From NCBI GenBank assembly GCA_016709865.1, contig JADJLX010000006.1:428913-492912 (forward strand): 64,000 nt of DNA, read 5' to 3'. The notes beneath the pieces were generated by a model, which saw only the letters and a list, made by a program, of their open reading frames with translations, was not told the origin of the DNA and ran no database searches. The position numbers and the translations under genes were made by a program. Origin of the DNA: Bacteroidales bacterium. GTDB lineage: Bacteria; Bacteroidota; Bacteroidia; Bacteroidales; VadinHA17. Below are positions 29,257-38,158 of the stretch, piece by piece; position 1 is the stretch's first letter; every line of letters starts with the position of its first letter.

Positions 29257-29772
29257 TCAGACAAAATACCGCCAGGGTTTCTCCTTCCAGTACTCACCTG
29301 CATAGTCAATACCTATTCTCGGACTCGTTTTGATACTTCTTATTACACCTGCATCTTCTATCCAGATCCTTTCTGATGTAACAAGATCCTCTCCGTAAAA
29401 TGATTTGTCAATACTGAGCGATCGGGTCAGGACTCCCGGGCCGTTTAAGTTTTCAACTCCTCTGATCAGAACAGCCTGTGGATTGTTTGTTACCCCGGTA
29501 ACAATATTCAGCATCCAGTACATACCATATATAAGATAGATGTAAAGTCTGCCCCCTTCCTGAAACATTATTTCTGTTCTAGCAGTTCTGCCTTTTGATG
29601 CATGGCAGGCTTTATCTTCAGTCCCTCGGTAGGCTTCTACTTCTGTAATCTCATACCTTCCTGTCTCTCCATCTGCCTGTTTTATACAAATGATTTTGCC
29701 TGGCAGATCCGGAGCCACATCCAGAACATCACGGGTAAAGAATTCCCTTTTTAATCTTATTCCCTGAGCCAT
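29257..29772 (-). CDS. 3-methyladenine DNA glycosylase (AAG/MPG family)
   Basis: 171 residues, slightly shorter than the usual about 200. The family pattern is clear: EFFTRDVLDVAPDLPGK, the catalytic Glu in ITEVEAYRGTEDKACHAS, GGRLYIYLIYGMYWMLN, and AVLIRGVE with NGPGVLTRSL. It removes alkylated purines from DNA to start base-excision repair. It follows the deaminase gene by 5 bp, so the two are probably in one transcript. Confidence 0.93.
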   Translation of the reverse strand: MAQGIRLKREFFTRDVLDVAPDLPGKIICIKQADGETGRYEITEVEAYRGTEDKACHASKGRTARTEIMFQEGGRLYIYLIYGMYWMLNIVTGVTNNPQAVLIRGVENLNGPGVLTRSLSIDKSFYGEDLVTSERIWIEDAGVIRSIKTSPRIGIDYAGEYWKEKPWRYFV

Positions 29773-29777
29773 AATAT

Positions 29778-30248
29778 CTAATATGGAATTTTATCTTCCA
29801 TCCCGTTCCACTTTCTGAAAACCTCTTTGCCGCCGGTCTCTTTCATCCTGATAAAAGAAACTTTTCTCTCAGCCGGATCAAGTACAATTTCCTCATAAAT
29901 AAGCTTATCGCTGAAGCCGGCTTCCTCCGCATCATTTCTGTCGCAGGCATATATTACTTTTTTAATACCTGCCCAGTAGATGGCACCGAGGCACATCGGG
30001 CATGGCTCACATGATGTGTAAAGAGTACATCCATCCAGATCATGTGTTCCCAAAACAGATGCCGCTTCCCTGATTGCAAGAACTTCAGCATGTGCAGTCG
30101 GATCGGTGGTCTGGACGACTCTGTTATTTCCTTCAGATAACAATTTCCCGCTTTTTACTATTACTGCCCCAAAGGGTCCTCCACCCGAATCAATGCTTTT
30201 CGATGCAATTTCAATTGCCCGCATAAGAAATATTTTGTCGCTTCCCAT
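29778..30248 (-). CDS. Zinc-dependent nucleoside deaminase (guanine deaminase-like)
   Basis: 156 residues. The cytidine-deaminase-fold zinc site is complete: HAE (His53, catalytic Glu55) and PCPMC (Cys83, Cys86). The C-terminal part (IYACDRNDAEEAGFSDKLIYEEI) resembles bacterial guanine deaminase GuaD rather than TadA, which lacks that end. Guanine to xanthine conversion is the likely reaction, but the substrate class within this fold is hard to fix from sequence. It lies 5 bp upstream of the DNA glycosylase. Confidence 0.9.
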   Translation of the reverse strand: MGSDKIFLMRAIEIASKSIDSGGGPFGAVIVKSGKLLSEGNNRVVQTTDPTAHAEVLAIREAASVLGTHDLDGCTLYTSCEPCPMCLGAIYWAGIKKVIYACDRNDAEEAGFSDKLIYEEIVLDPAERKVSFIRMKETGGKEVFRKWNGMEDKIPY

Positions 30249-30357
30249 TCTAAAGAATTGTTAGTCAGATTGCCATTTACAGACCATAAAAGTAGTTCAG
30301 ATTTACGTAACAAAAATAAAATCTGTTCAATATTCTTTTTTTTTATGAAATATATTG

Positions 30358-30365
30358 TATTTTTG
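30358..30365 (+). promoter_or_regulatory. Promoter -7 element for the ribosomal cluster
   Basis: TATTTTTG, 62 bp before the GTG start of rplM, matches TAnnTTTG and follows an A/T-rich stretch. A clear -33 element is not seen. Confidence 0.55.
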
Positions 30366-30427
30366 CAGTCCCCAAATTATAGGGTGAATTACATTATATA
30401 AGTGTATCAATTAAAAAATAAGTACAA

Positions 30428-30871
30428 GTGAATACCTTAAGTTATAAAACGGTATCAGCAAATAAAGCTACTGTAAACAAGGAGTGGGTTATTATAGATG
30501 CTGAAGGCAAAGTTCTCGGAAGACTTGCATCGGTTGTGGCCTCTATGCTCAGAGGAAAACACAAAACCAACTTTACACCTCACGTTGATTGCGGTGATAA
30601 TGTTATAGTTATCAATGCTGATAAGGTTGAGCTCACAGGGAAAAAATGGTCTGACAAAATCTATATCCGTCACACAGGTTTTCCCGGAGGCCAGAGGTTT
30701 ACTACTGCTGAAGCTCTTTTGAAAAAGAATCCGATCGGACTTATCAAGAAAGCTGTTCAGGGTATGCTTCCGAAGAACAGACTTGGAAGTGCTTTATACA
30801 GGAATTTGCACGTTTATGTCGGAACAAAGCATCCGCATGAAGCTCAGAAACCAAAACAAATTGAACTATAA
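30428..30871 (+). CDS. rplM: Ribosomal protein L13
   Basis: 147 residues from a GTG start. L13 features are plain: WVIIDAEGKVLGRLAS, LRGKHKTNFTPHVDCGD, GFPGGQRFTTAE and AVQGMLPKNRLG. It is part of the 50S subunit and an early assembly protein. It is followed by rpsI after 19 bp, the usual L13-S9 operon order. Confidence 0.98.
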   Translation: MNTLSYKTVSANKATVNKEWVIIDAEGKVLGRLASVVASMLRGKHKTNFTPHVDCGDNVIVINADKVELTGKKWSDKIYIRHTGFPGGQRFTTAEALLKKNPIGLIKKAVQGMLPKNRLGSALYRNLHVYVGTKHPHEAQKPKQIEL

Positions 30872-30890
30872 TATATTTTAAGCAAAAGAT

Positions 30891-31277
30891 ATGGAATCAA
30901 TCAATGCTCTTGGAAGAAGGAAAGCAGCTGTAGCACGGGTATATTTAAGTGATGGCAAAGGAAAAATAACTGTCAACGGCAGGGATTTTAAAGAATATTT
31001 CGGTGCTGAAACACTTCAGTATGTAGTAACTCAGCCACTTGTTCTTCTGAATGTTGCTGATAAATATGATATTAATGCAAATCTTGATGGCGGTGGTGTT
31101 AAAGGACAGGCTGAAGCGCTTCGTCTCGGTATTACCAGAGCACTTATCCAGATTGATGCTGAAAGCAAATCCGCACTTAAGGCAGAAGGTTTTGTAACCC
31201 GCGATCCACGTGAGGTTGAAAGGAAGAAACCAGGACAGCCAAAAGCCCGCAGAAGATTCCAGTTCAGTAAACGTTAG
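30891..31277 (+). CDS. rpsI: Ribosomal protein S9
   Basis: 128 residues, standard length. It starts with [12 protein letters not shown] and ends in the conserved basic tail [14 protein letters not shown], which reaches the P-site tRNA in the 30S subunit. It follows rplM closely. Confidence 0.98.
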   Translation: MESINALGRRKAAVARVYLSDGKGKITVNGRDFKEYFGAETLQYVVTQPLVLLNVADKYDINANLDGGGVKGQAEALRLGITRALIQIDAESKSALKAEGFVTRDPREVERKKPGQPKARRRFQFSKR

Positions 31278-31331
31278 GAATTAAAATAAGTCTTTTATAG
31301 ATGCAGGTTTAGTATCTAAATTGTGAAGACT

Positions 31332-31347
31332 CCCGCCAGTTGGCGGG
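31332..31347 (+). promoter_or_regulatory. Hairpin in the rpsI-rpsB spacer
   Basis: CCCGCC, loop AGTT, then GGCGGG form a 6-bp G/C stem in the 117-bp spacer. No T run follows, so it is not a typical intrinsic terminator. It may be part of an rpsB leader or a processing site. Confidence 0.45.
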
Positions 31348-31394
31348 GCTACTTTGCAATTGATTGAAGGAATGTAAACTTAAAAACAAAAAAA

Positions 31395-32276
31395 ATGCCA
31401 AGAACAAATTTTAAAGAATTACTCGATGCAGGTGTGCATTTCGGTCACCTGAAAAGAAAATGGAATCCAGCTATGGCTCCTTATATCTTCATGGAGCGTA
31501 ACGGTATTCACATCATTGACCTTGAGAAAACAGCGGTAAAAATTGATGAGGCAGCTTCAGCAATGAAACATATTGCCAAATCAGGTAAAAAAGTTCTGTT
31601 TGTCGCAACAAAGAAACAGGCAAAAGAAATTGTTTCCGAGAAGGTTAAAGCAGTTAATATGCCTTATGTTACAGAGCGCTGGCCCGGTGGTATGCTTACC
31701 AATTTCCCGACCATCCGTAAAGCAGTAAAGAAAATGTCGTCTATAGACAAAATGGCAACTGACGGTACATTTCTTAACCTTTCGAAACGTGAAAGACTCC
31801 AGGTTACAAGACAGAGAGCAAAACTTGAAAAAACACTTGGAAGTATAATTGACCTTACAAGACTGCCGTCGGCACTTTTCATCGTTGACGTCAGCAAAGA
31901 ACATATTGCCGTTAAAGAGGCAAAAAGACTCGGTATCCCTGTTTTTGCGATGGTTGACACAAATTCAGATCCTTCAGATATTGAATTTCCGATACCTGCA
32001 AATGACGACGCTTCAAAATCAATCTCTTTAATAGTTGGCATTCTTTGCCAGGCTATCGAAGAAGGTCTGAGCGAAAGAAAACTTGAAAAAGACAAAGAAC
32101 CTCAGCAGAAAGATAAGAAAGCAATCAGAAAAGAACTCGAAACAAAAGATATTCCTGCTGCAATAATTGAAGCCCTTGTTGAAGAGGACGAAGAAGAGGA
32201 AGAAGCAGATGTTGAAGAGGAGACAGAAGAGGATGATGACGATGTTATCAAAATCGCTGACGAGACCGAAGAATAG
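31395..32276 (+). CDS. rpsB: Ribosomal protein S2 with extended acidic tail
   Basis: 293 residues. The S2 core is clear (ELLDAGVHFGHLKRKWNPAM; VKEAKRLGIPVFAMVDTNSDP). The last about 65 residues are a Lys/Glu-rich helix followed by a run of Glu/Asp, longer than the approximately 240-residue E. coli form. It precedes tsf by 35 bp, the near-universal order. Confidence 0.98.
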   Translation: MPRTNFKELLDAGVHFGHLKRKWNPAMAPYIFMERNGIHIIDLEKTAVKIDEAASAMKHIAKSGKKVLFVATKKQAKEIVSEKVKAVNMPYVTERWPGGMLTNFPTIRKAVKKMSSIDKMATDGTFLNLSKRERLQVTRQRAKLEKTLGSIIDLTRLPSALFIVDVSKEHIAVKEAKRLGIPVFAMVDTNSDPSDIEFPIPANDDASKSISLIVGILCQAIEEGLSERKLEKDKEPQQKDKKAIRKELETKDIPAAIIEALVEEDEEEEEADVEEETEEDDDDVIKIADETEE

Positions 32277-32311
32277 TAGAATTAACAGATTAGAAATTTA
32301 AAAATATAATT

Positions 32312-33142
32312 ATGGCTGAATTTAGTGCTGCTGATGTTGCAAAATTAAGAAGAGTGACTTTAGCCGGAATGATGGACTGCAAGAAAGCTCTTGAAGAATC
32401 AGAAGGTAACTTCGACAAGGCTATCGAAATAATCCGTAAAAAAGGTCAGGCTGTGGCTAACAAACGTGCTGACAGGGATGCTACAGAGGGTGCTGTTTTG
32501 TCAAAAGTAACCCCTGACGGAAAATTCGGAGCAGTTATTACACTTAACAGCGAAACAGATTTTGTTGCAAAAAATGCTGATTTTCAGGCTTTGGCGAACA
32601 AGATTCTTGATATAGCTATAACTAAGAAACCAGCAAATCTTGACGAACTGAAATCACTTCCTATGGATGGTGGCAAGATCGGCGATAAGATCATTGAATA
32701 TGTTGGAATCATTGGTGAAAAAATAGAACTGGCATATTACGAAAAGATAGAAGCTGCTCATGTACAGGCTTATATCCACCCGGGTAGCAAACTTGCAACC
32801 CTGGTAGGTTTTACAAAAGCAGGTATTGATGTACAGGTTTACAAAGATGTTGCTATGCAGATTGCAGCAATGAATCCTGTTGCTGTTGATAAAGATTTCG
32901 TTTCTCCTGCTACTATCGCACAGGAAATTGAAATTGGTAAAGAACAGGCTCGCCGCGATGGCAAACCTGAAGATATGCTTGAAAAAATTGCACAGGGAAA
33001 ACTTGCAAAATTCTTTAAGGAGAGCACTCTCCTCAACCAGGATTTTGTAAAGGATAACAAAATGACTATCAGACAGTACCTTCAGTCTTTCGGCAAAGAC
33101 CTCACTGTCACAGAATTTAAACGTTATTCCCTTAATCTCTAG
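32312..33142 (+). CDS. tsf: Elongation factor Ts
   Basis: 276 residues. The N-terminal UBA-like domain has VAKLRRVTLAGMMDCKKAL, followed by the EF-Tu-contact core with LNSETDFVAKN. It is the nucleotide-exchange factor for EF-Tu. A strong intrinsic terminator follows at 33170. Confidence 0.98.
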   Translation: MAEFSAADVAKLRRVTLAGMMDCKKALEESEGNFDKAIEIIRKKGQAVANKRADRDATEGAVLSKVTPDGKFGAVITLNSETDFVAKNADFQALANKILDIAITKKPANLDELKSLPMDGGKIGDKIIEYVGIIGEKIELAYYEKIEAAHVQAYIHPGSKLATLVGFTKAGIDVQVYKDVAMQIAAMNPVAVDKDFVSPATIAQEIEIGKEQARRDGKPEDMLEKIAQGKLAKFFKESTLLNQDFVKDNKMTIRQYLQSFGKDLTVTEFKRYSLNL

Positions 33143-33169
33143 TACGTAGGTTCATATTTCAATATTCTT

Positions 33170-33199
33170 GTGGCGCTCCAGGGCGCCACTTTTTTTTTA
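33170..33199 (+). terminator. Intrinsic terminator after tsf
   Basis: GTGGCGC (33170-33176) pairs with GCGCCAC (33183-33189) across a 6-base loop, followed at once by nine T residues. It ends the ribosomal transcript and separates it from pyrH. Confidence 0.9.
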
Positions 33200-33224
33200 T
33201 CTTTACGTGACAGAAATCAAAAAA

Positions 33225-33932
33225 ATGAAATACAAAAGGATATTACTCAAACTAAGCGGCGAATCACTTGCCGGTAATGGCAATAACAGTATCAGCGATT
33301 CAATACTTGAACAATATGCGAAAGAAGTCATTGATGTTGTAAGGACCGGAAGCCAGGTGTCAATTGTAATCGGAGGAGGTAATATCTTCCGGGGCATGAG
33401 CGGAACAGAATCGGGATTCGACAGGGTGAAAGGCGATCAGATGGGCATGCTGGCAACAATAATTAACAGTCTGGCTATTGAAAGCGCAATAACCAGACTG
33501 GGTGGGAAAGCAAAGGTCTTCACCTCAATTAGGATGGAGCCTGTGGGCGAGTTTTATAACCGCGACAAGGTAGTTGAAGCGATGGAAAACAACTTCGTAT
33601 GTATACTTGCGGGCGGAACAGGAAACCCGTTTTTCACAACTGACACAGCTGCAGCATTAAGAGCTGTGGAGATTGGCGCTGACGTTCTGCTTAAAGGCAC
33701 AAGGGTTGACGGGGTCTATACATCAGACCCGGAAAAGGACCCGAAAGCTGAAAAATATGACACTATCTCCTTTGAAGAGGTAATTGCTAAAAGACTCAAA
33801 GTAATGGACTCTACTGCTTTTACAATGTGCAGGGACAATGATATGCCTCTGATAGTCTTTGACATGAACAAACCAGGTAATCTGAAAAAGCTTGCAGAAG
33901 GCGAAAAAACAGGGACTCTAGTATCAAATTAA
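33225..33932 (+). CDS. pyrH: UMP kinase
   Basis: 235 residues from ATG 33225. The open frame extends upstream to 33168 but runs through the terminator, so the later ATG is chosen. Hallmarks are YKRILLKLSGESLAG, VIGGGNIFRG, GGTGNPFFTTDTAAALRA and KGTRVDGVYTSDP. It phosphorylates UMP to UDP with ATP. Confidence 0.97.
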   Translation: MKYKRILLKLSGESLAGNGNNSISDSILEQYAKEVIDVVRTGSQVSIVIGGGNIFRGMSGTESGFDRVKGDQMGMLATIINSLAIESAITRLGGKAKVFTSIRMEPVGEFYNRDKVVEAMENNFVCILAGGTGNPFFTTDTAAALRAVEIGADVLLKGTRVDGVYTSDPEKDPKAEKYDTISFEEVIAKRLKVMDSTAFTMCRDNDMPLIVFDMNKPGNLKKLAEGEKTGTLVSN

Positions 33933-33939
33933 ATGAGGC

Positions 33940-33969
33940 TTTGAATTTCCGTCTATTTTACTATTTTTG
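33940..33969 (+). promoter_or_regulatory. Promoter for frr
   Basis: TTTG (33940-33943) and TATTTTTG (33962-33969) are separated by 18 bp, close to the Bacteroidota -33/-7 arrangement. The frr ATG is 76 bp downstream. Confidence 0.65.
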
Positions 33970-34045
33970 TTATGCCTGTAATAAAATAAGGTGTTAAACC
34001 AGGTACTGTGAAATAACTAACAGTAAAAAATCTAACATTCAACAT

Positions 34046-34609
34046 ATGAACGAAGAAATTGAACTGATTACAGATGAGACCAATGACAGGATGAACAAAG
34101 CATTGGAACATCTTGAACACGAACTCGCAAGACTACGTGCAGGAAGATCAAATCCGGCACTTCTCGATGGAATAACAGTTGACTATTATGGTGTCAACTC
34201 TCCGCTTACCCAGGTTTCAAATATAAATACCCCCGATGCTAAAACCATTATGATACAGCCCTGGGAAAAGAATATGCTGGGCACTATCGAGAAAGCAATT
34301 ATGGCAGCCAATATCGGACTCACACCAGTGAATAATGGTGAAGTAATCCGTATCAACATACCACCACTTACAGAAGAGAGAAGACATCAGCTTGTAAAAC
34401 AGGTCAGGAACGAGGGAGAAACAGCCAAAATAAGTATCCGTAATGCACGTAAATGGGCTAACGATGAACTGAAACAGCTCCTTAAAGACGGTCTTCCCGA
34501 AGATATGGAAAAAGATGCCGTTGAAAAAATACAGGAAATGACACACTCTTACAATACCAAAGTCGATAAGGTTATGGCATTGAAAGAGAAGGATGTAATG
34601 ACGGTGTAA
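34046..34609 (+). CDS. frr: Ribosome recycling factor
   Basis: 187 residues, standard length. Conserved blocks are LARLRAGRSNPALLDGITVDYYG, INIPPLTEERR and ISIRNARKWANDELK. With EF-G it splits the post-termination ribosome. It ends the translation gene cluster and has its own promoter candidate. Confidence 0.98.
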   Translation: MNEEIELITDETNDRMNKALEHLEHELARLRAGRSNPALLDGITVDYYGVNSPLTQVSNINTPDAKTIMIQPWEKNMLGTIEKAIMAANIGLTPVNNGEVIRINIPPLTEERRHQLVKQVRNEGETAKISIRNARKWANDELKQLLKDGLPEDMEKDAVEKIQEMTHSYNTKVDKVMALKEKDVMTV

Positions 34610-34624
34610 CCTCGATGGATGAGG

Positions 34625-37018
34625 TCACTTCCCCGACTTCAGTATTAATGTATATTTCGCAGCTGCCTTTACAGCACTCTCTGTAAAGGCATCTTTGTAG
34701 AATTTACCTTCAATATAATCTTTTGTGTGTGAAAGGTAGAACTCACTGGCCGGCACTCCTGATGCTCCTGTTGGTGTAATCGTAAAAGACTCATCCCAGT
34801 CAGCTGTATTGAATATATGCCTCTCTGAGGCTCCGTGGTTAACCTTAAACCCTGCTGCGTAGGTGTAGGGACTTACTGTATGACTGCTGCCTCCTACACT
34901 GTATGTATCGGAATTAAGACTGAACAGGCGGTCAAGTATTTTTACCTTACCAAGAGGATGTTCAATTGTAATTTTATGTATTGAACCCCAGGTCCACTTT
35001 GCCTGATCCTCTCCAAATTTTTTTGTAAGATCTGAAACAGCATCTTTGAAACTCAATAAAACAATGTCATCAAGGGTCTCCTTTTCATTAGTATTTACAT
35101 TATCCACCCAGGCATCTGGTCCTGACGTAAGTATCCGATAGATATAATACTCCCTTGCAGTACCAAATAATGAAGGATACAGTTCTCCCATCTCATCACC
35201 AAGCAGGTTCCGTCCAAAGGCAGGCCTGAAAAACTCAAATACTGATGGTGCCACCAGATTTGCATTCATGTCATAATCCCAGTTTTTGAGAGCTGCCAGA
35301 GCACTTCTTTCTCCCGGAGAAAGCGCAGGACTCTTCTCTTCAATCTTTAAAATATATGGTGTAAGAAGTGCGGCGTAATCAGAATGCTGATCGAGGATCA
35401 TCCTCTTAAAATCATCCATGCTGAAAATCTCTTTTTCACCAATCATCTGCCTGATCCTGTTAATTCGGTATGGCATAGCAAAATCAGAACTTATATAATA
35501 TGGATAGTTCTCATCTACAGTCCTGTTATTTGCAGATGAAACATATCCGGTTGCCGGATTAAAACTGAATGGAAGCTGCTCAAATGGTACATATCCTTTC
35601 CAGTCAGATTCATCAGTTTCGCCATTGCGAATTAGAGAACCATTTCCTTTTCTTAATGCTATTCCTCCGCCTGTGTTCAGCCCTATATTACCTTCGGTAT
35701 CAGCATAAACAAAATTCTGGCTTACCGAATTGAATGATCTGAGTGCATTTCTAAAATCATCCCAGCCGGCTGCTCTGTTAAGAAGACAAACTGATCTGAC
35801 TTCATCGCTGTAATCAAATCCCGACCATCGCATACTTATCGCTGCATCGGTAATATTATTGAATCCGGAAATTACCGGACCTCTGTGCGTATATTTAATT
35901 ATAACAGAATCAATCCCCCCTCCTTTCAACTTAATAATCTCTTTCTTCACAATCATATTCTTCCATTCTCCATTGAAGAAATACTGGTTCGGGTTTTCAG
36001 GATTTATCTTCTCAGCAAACAGATCAATGTCGTCGACCATCAGATTGGTCATTCCCCATGCTATCTTCTCATTATGACCGGCAACAATAAATGGCTCGCC
36101 GGGAACAGCTACTCCTGTTACATTTAACTTTCCCGGAATTACCTGGTGCATCTGGATCCAGATTCCGGGAGATCCGAATCCAAGATGCATATCGTTTGAG
36201 AGAATTGGCTTGCCTGTTGTTGTCCTTCTTCCTGACAATGCCCAGTTATTACTGCCTGAGAATGAGGAAGCGCCCAGTGCTTCGAGCTTATCAAGTGAAG
36301 AAATTATAGAAATTGCTTCTTTCAATAATTTATCATCAAGAGTAAATCCGGGAAACACAACTGAGCTTACTGCCTTAAAATCAGGGATAATCTGAAGAGC
36401 TTTTTCTGCTCCTATTTTTTTAACAAGCTGATAATAAAACAGGTCCGATGTCATATTATCTTTTGCCAGGTCCCAGCCCATATAGCCGATAATATTTGCG
36501 ATATCCTCAAGTTTCCATGGATCCGGTTTATAGCCAAGAATCCTGAATTCAGGAGGAAGCTTTTTGCCCGCATCTGCAATATATTTATTTACTCCATCAG
36601 CATAAGCCTGCATATATGAAAGTATTACCGGATCTTCATTGCTTAAAACAAGCTTCGATTTTGCTGTCATTTCAAGACACCTTAGAAACTTGTCAGTCTC
36701 AGCGAGATCAGCTCCCATAACTTCCGCCAATCTTCCTGTTGTAACGCGTCGTATAAGATCCATAAACCATAACCTCTCCTGGGCCATAACATATCCCACC
36801 GCGAAGTACAGATCATGCTCATTACCAGCATATATATGAGGCATCCCTCTTTCGTCGCGGAATACAGTAACATCCGATTCAAGACCTGCTAACATAAGTT
36901 CCCCGTTATATTTCGGAACTGCTCCGTTTCTGATACCGGAAATAATGAAAAATCCGATAACAACAACTATCACAATCAGCGATAGAATTGAAAGCATAAT
37001 GATTTTAAATGTTTTCAT
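34625..37018 (-). CDS. Penicillin acylase family hydrolase (Ntn amidohydrolase)
   Basis: 797 residues from the ATG at 37018. An upstream in-frame start at 37084 would overlap the radical SAM gene. The N-terminus has one hydrophobic helix (about 6-28) that serves as signal or anchor, so it is likely periplasmic. The alpha-chain motifs are RDERGMPHIYA and YVMAQERLWFMDL. The autocatalytic cleavage site is G255-S256 in SFSGSNNWALSG, with Ser256 becoming the beta-chain nucleophile, followed by LSNDMHLG. Homologues hydrolyse penicillins, cephalosporins, acyl-homoserine lactones or other amides; the true substrate cannot be told. Confidence 0.92.
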   Translation of the reverse strand: MKTFKIIMLSILSLIVIVVVIGFFIISGIRNGAVPKYNGELMLAGLESDVTVFRDERGMPHIYAGNEHDLYFAVGYVMAQERLWFMDLIRRVTTGRLAEVMGADLAETDKFLRCLEMTAKSKLVLSNEDPVILSYMQAYADGVNKYIADAGKKLPPEFRILGYKPDPWKLEDIANIIGYMGWDLAKDNMTSDLFYYQLVKKIGAEKALQIIPDFKAVSSVVFPGFTLDDKLLKEAISIISSLDKLEALGASSFSGSNNWALSGRRTTTGKPILSNDMHLGFGSPGIWIQMHQVIPGKLNVTGVAVPGEPFIVAGHNEKIAWGMTNLMVDDIDLFAEKINPENPNQYFFNGEWKNMIVKKEIIKLKGGGIDSVIIKYTHRGPVISGFNNITDAAISMRWSGFDYSDEVRSVCLLNRAAGWDDFRNALRSFNSVSQNFVYADTEGNIGLNTGGGIALRKGNGSLIRNGETDESDWKGYVPFEQLPFSFNPATGYVSSANNRTVDENYPYYISSDFAMPYRINRIRQMIGEKEIFSMDDFKRMILDQHSDYAALLTPYILKIEEKSPALSPGERSALAALKNWDYDMNANLVAPSVFEFFRPAFGRNLLGDEMGELYPSLFGTAREYYIYRILTSGPDAWVDNVNTNEKETLDDIVLLSFKDAVSDLTKKFGEDQAKWTWGSIHKITIEHPLGKVKILDRLFSLNSDTYSVGGSSHTVSPYTYAAGFKVNHGASERHIFNTADWDESFTITPTGASGVPASEFYLSHTKDYIEGKFYKDAFTESAVKAAAKYTLILKSGK

Positions 37019-37034
37019 AGTGATGCCGGTTAGA

Positions 37035-38009
37035 TTAGTATTTAACGCCAATAAGTCCTGATGTACAATTTCTGCAGATATCAATCATGTGTCGTCCCGA
37101 GAGGATGCTTTTTCTGAATATCCTGTATTTTGGTCCGTTCCATATATCCCTGAAAGAATCCTGACCGAGATCTCCCATCACATGCTCAGCATCCTTATCA
37201 AAACAACAAGGTATTACTTTTCCGTCCCATGTTATTACAGGATTAAACCAGAGCCTTGCACAACGATTGGGAAAAGAATTCTTGATTGTATATTCCCCGT
37301 TCTTTAAACTATATCTGCTCAATCTGCCATTTTTTGGCAGCCATTTGTCAATATCCTTTTTATCGTTTATCTGCATCGATTTCAGCTTCAGAACTGCATA
37401 ATTCTTTTTTGCAAATTCCTCCGCCTCTGGTATCTGATGTTCATTCAAACGGTTAACGAGGAACTGAATTTCAACTTTTAAATGCGACTTATTTCTGTCG
37501 CGGGCCTCTGCTATTCTTTCAATTCCGCTTATAACGCTGTCAATTTTCCCATTTACTCTGTATTGTGAATAGGTTTCCTGATCGGTGCCATCCAATGAGA
37601 TAATAAGCTTATCCAGTCGCGACTTCACAATTTTATCACAATTATCTGCAGATAAGAAATGTCCGTTAGTTGATACTGTGGTATGGGTGTTCCGACTATT
37701 TTCCAGAAAGGAGAAGAAACCGGGATGAAGCATCGGTTCTCCCTGGAAATAGAGATTTGTATTTAAAAGGTATGGATTGAGTTCTTTCATTACCTTTTTG
37801 AAAAGTTCAATGTCCATATAACCCCTTTTTCTTGTCATAAGTCCAGATCCTGAGGAACATTCAGGACAATTCAGATTGCAATTATTTGTCAGTTCAGCAC
37901 CAATTGCAAGGGGCATACCTTTCATATCAGGTCTTCCTGTAACTGAGCCAGCGAGATATGAGTAAGCAGCCAGAACAAAATTTGAAGACTTAATGAAAGG
38001 CCTGATCAT
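37035..38009 (-). CDS. Radical SAM protein with SPASM-type C-terminus
   Basis: 324 residues. The 4Fe-4S/SAM motif CNLNCPEC gives Cys44, Cys48 and Cys51 (CxxxCxxC). A second cysteine set lies in the C-terminal SPASM-like region (NRCARLWFNP, VIPCCFDKD, and DICRNC at the end). SPASM proteins typically modify peptides or cofactor precursors, but no small precursor peptide gene is seen nearby. The penicillin-acylase gene starts 16 bp downstream, so the two are likely co-transcribed. The function is unassigned. Confidence 0.9.
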   Translation of the reverse strand: MIRPFIKSSNFVLAAYSYLAGSVTGRPDMKGMPLAIGAELTNNCNLNCPECSSGSGLMTRKRGYMDIELFKKVMKELNPYLLNTNLYFQGEPMLHPGFFSFLENSRNTHTTVSTNGHFLSADNCDKIVKSRLDKLIISLDGTDQETYSQYRVNGKIDSVISGIERIAEARDRNKSHLKVEIQFLVNRLNEHQIPEAEEFAKKNYAVLKLKSMQINDKKDIDKWLPKNGRLSRYSLKNGEYTIKNSFPNRCARLWFNPVITWDGKVIPCCFDKDAEHVMGDLGQDSFRDIWNGPKYRIFRKSILSGRHMIDICRNCTSGLIGVKY

Positions 38010-38158
38010 AGGTATCGAAAAATAGAGAAGTAAGATAAGAAAATATTTTCCACAACAATAATAGGGTAAAACATCATATTAATGGTCTTAGACTTGAAAC
38101 GTGAATACCAGGTATCAGTAATTAAAAAATTAAATCTTAACTTAAATAAATTAACGCC

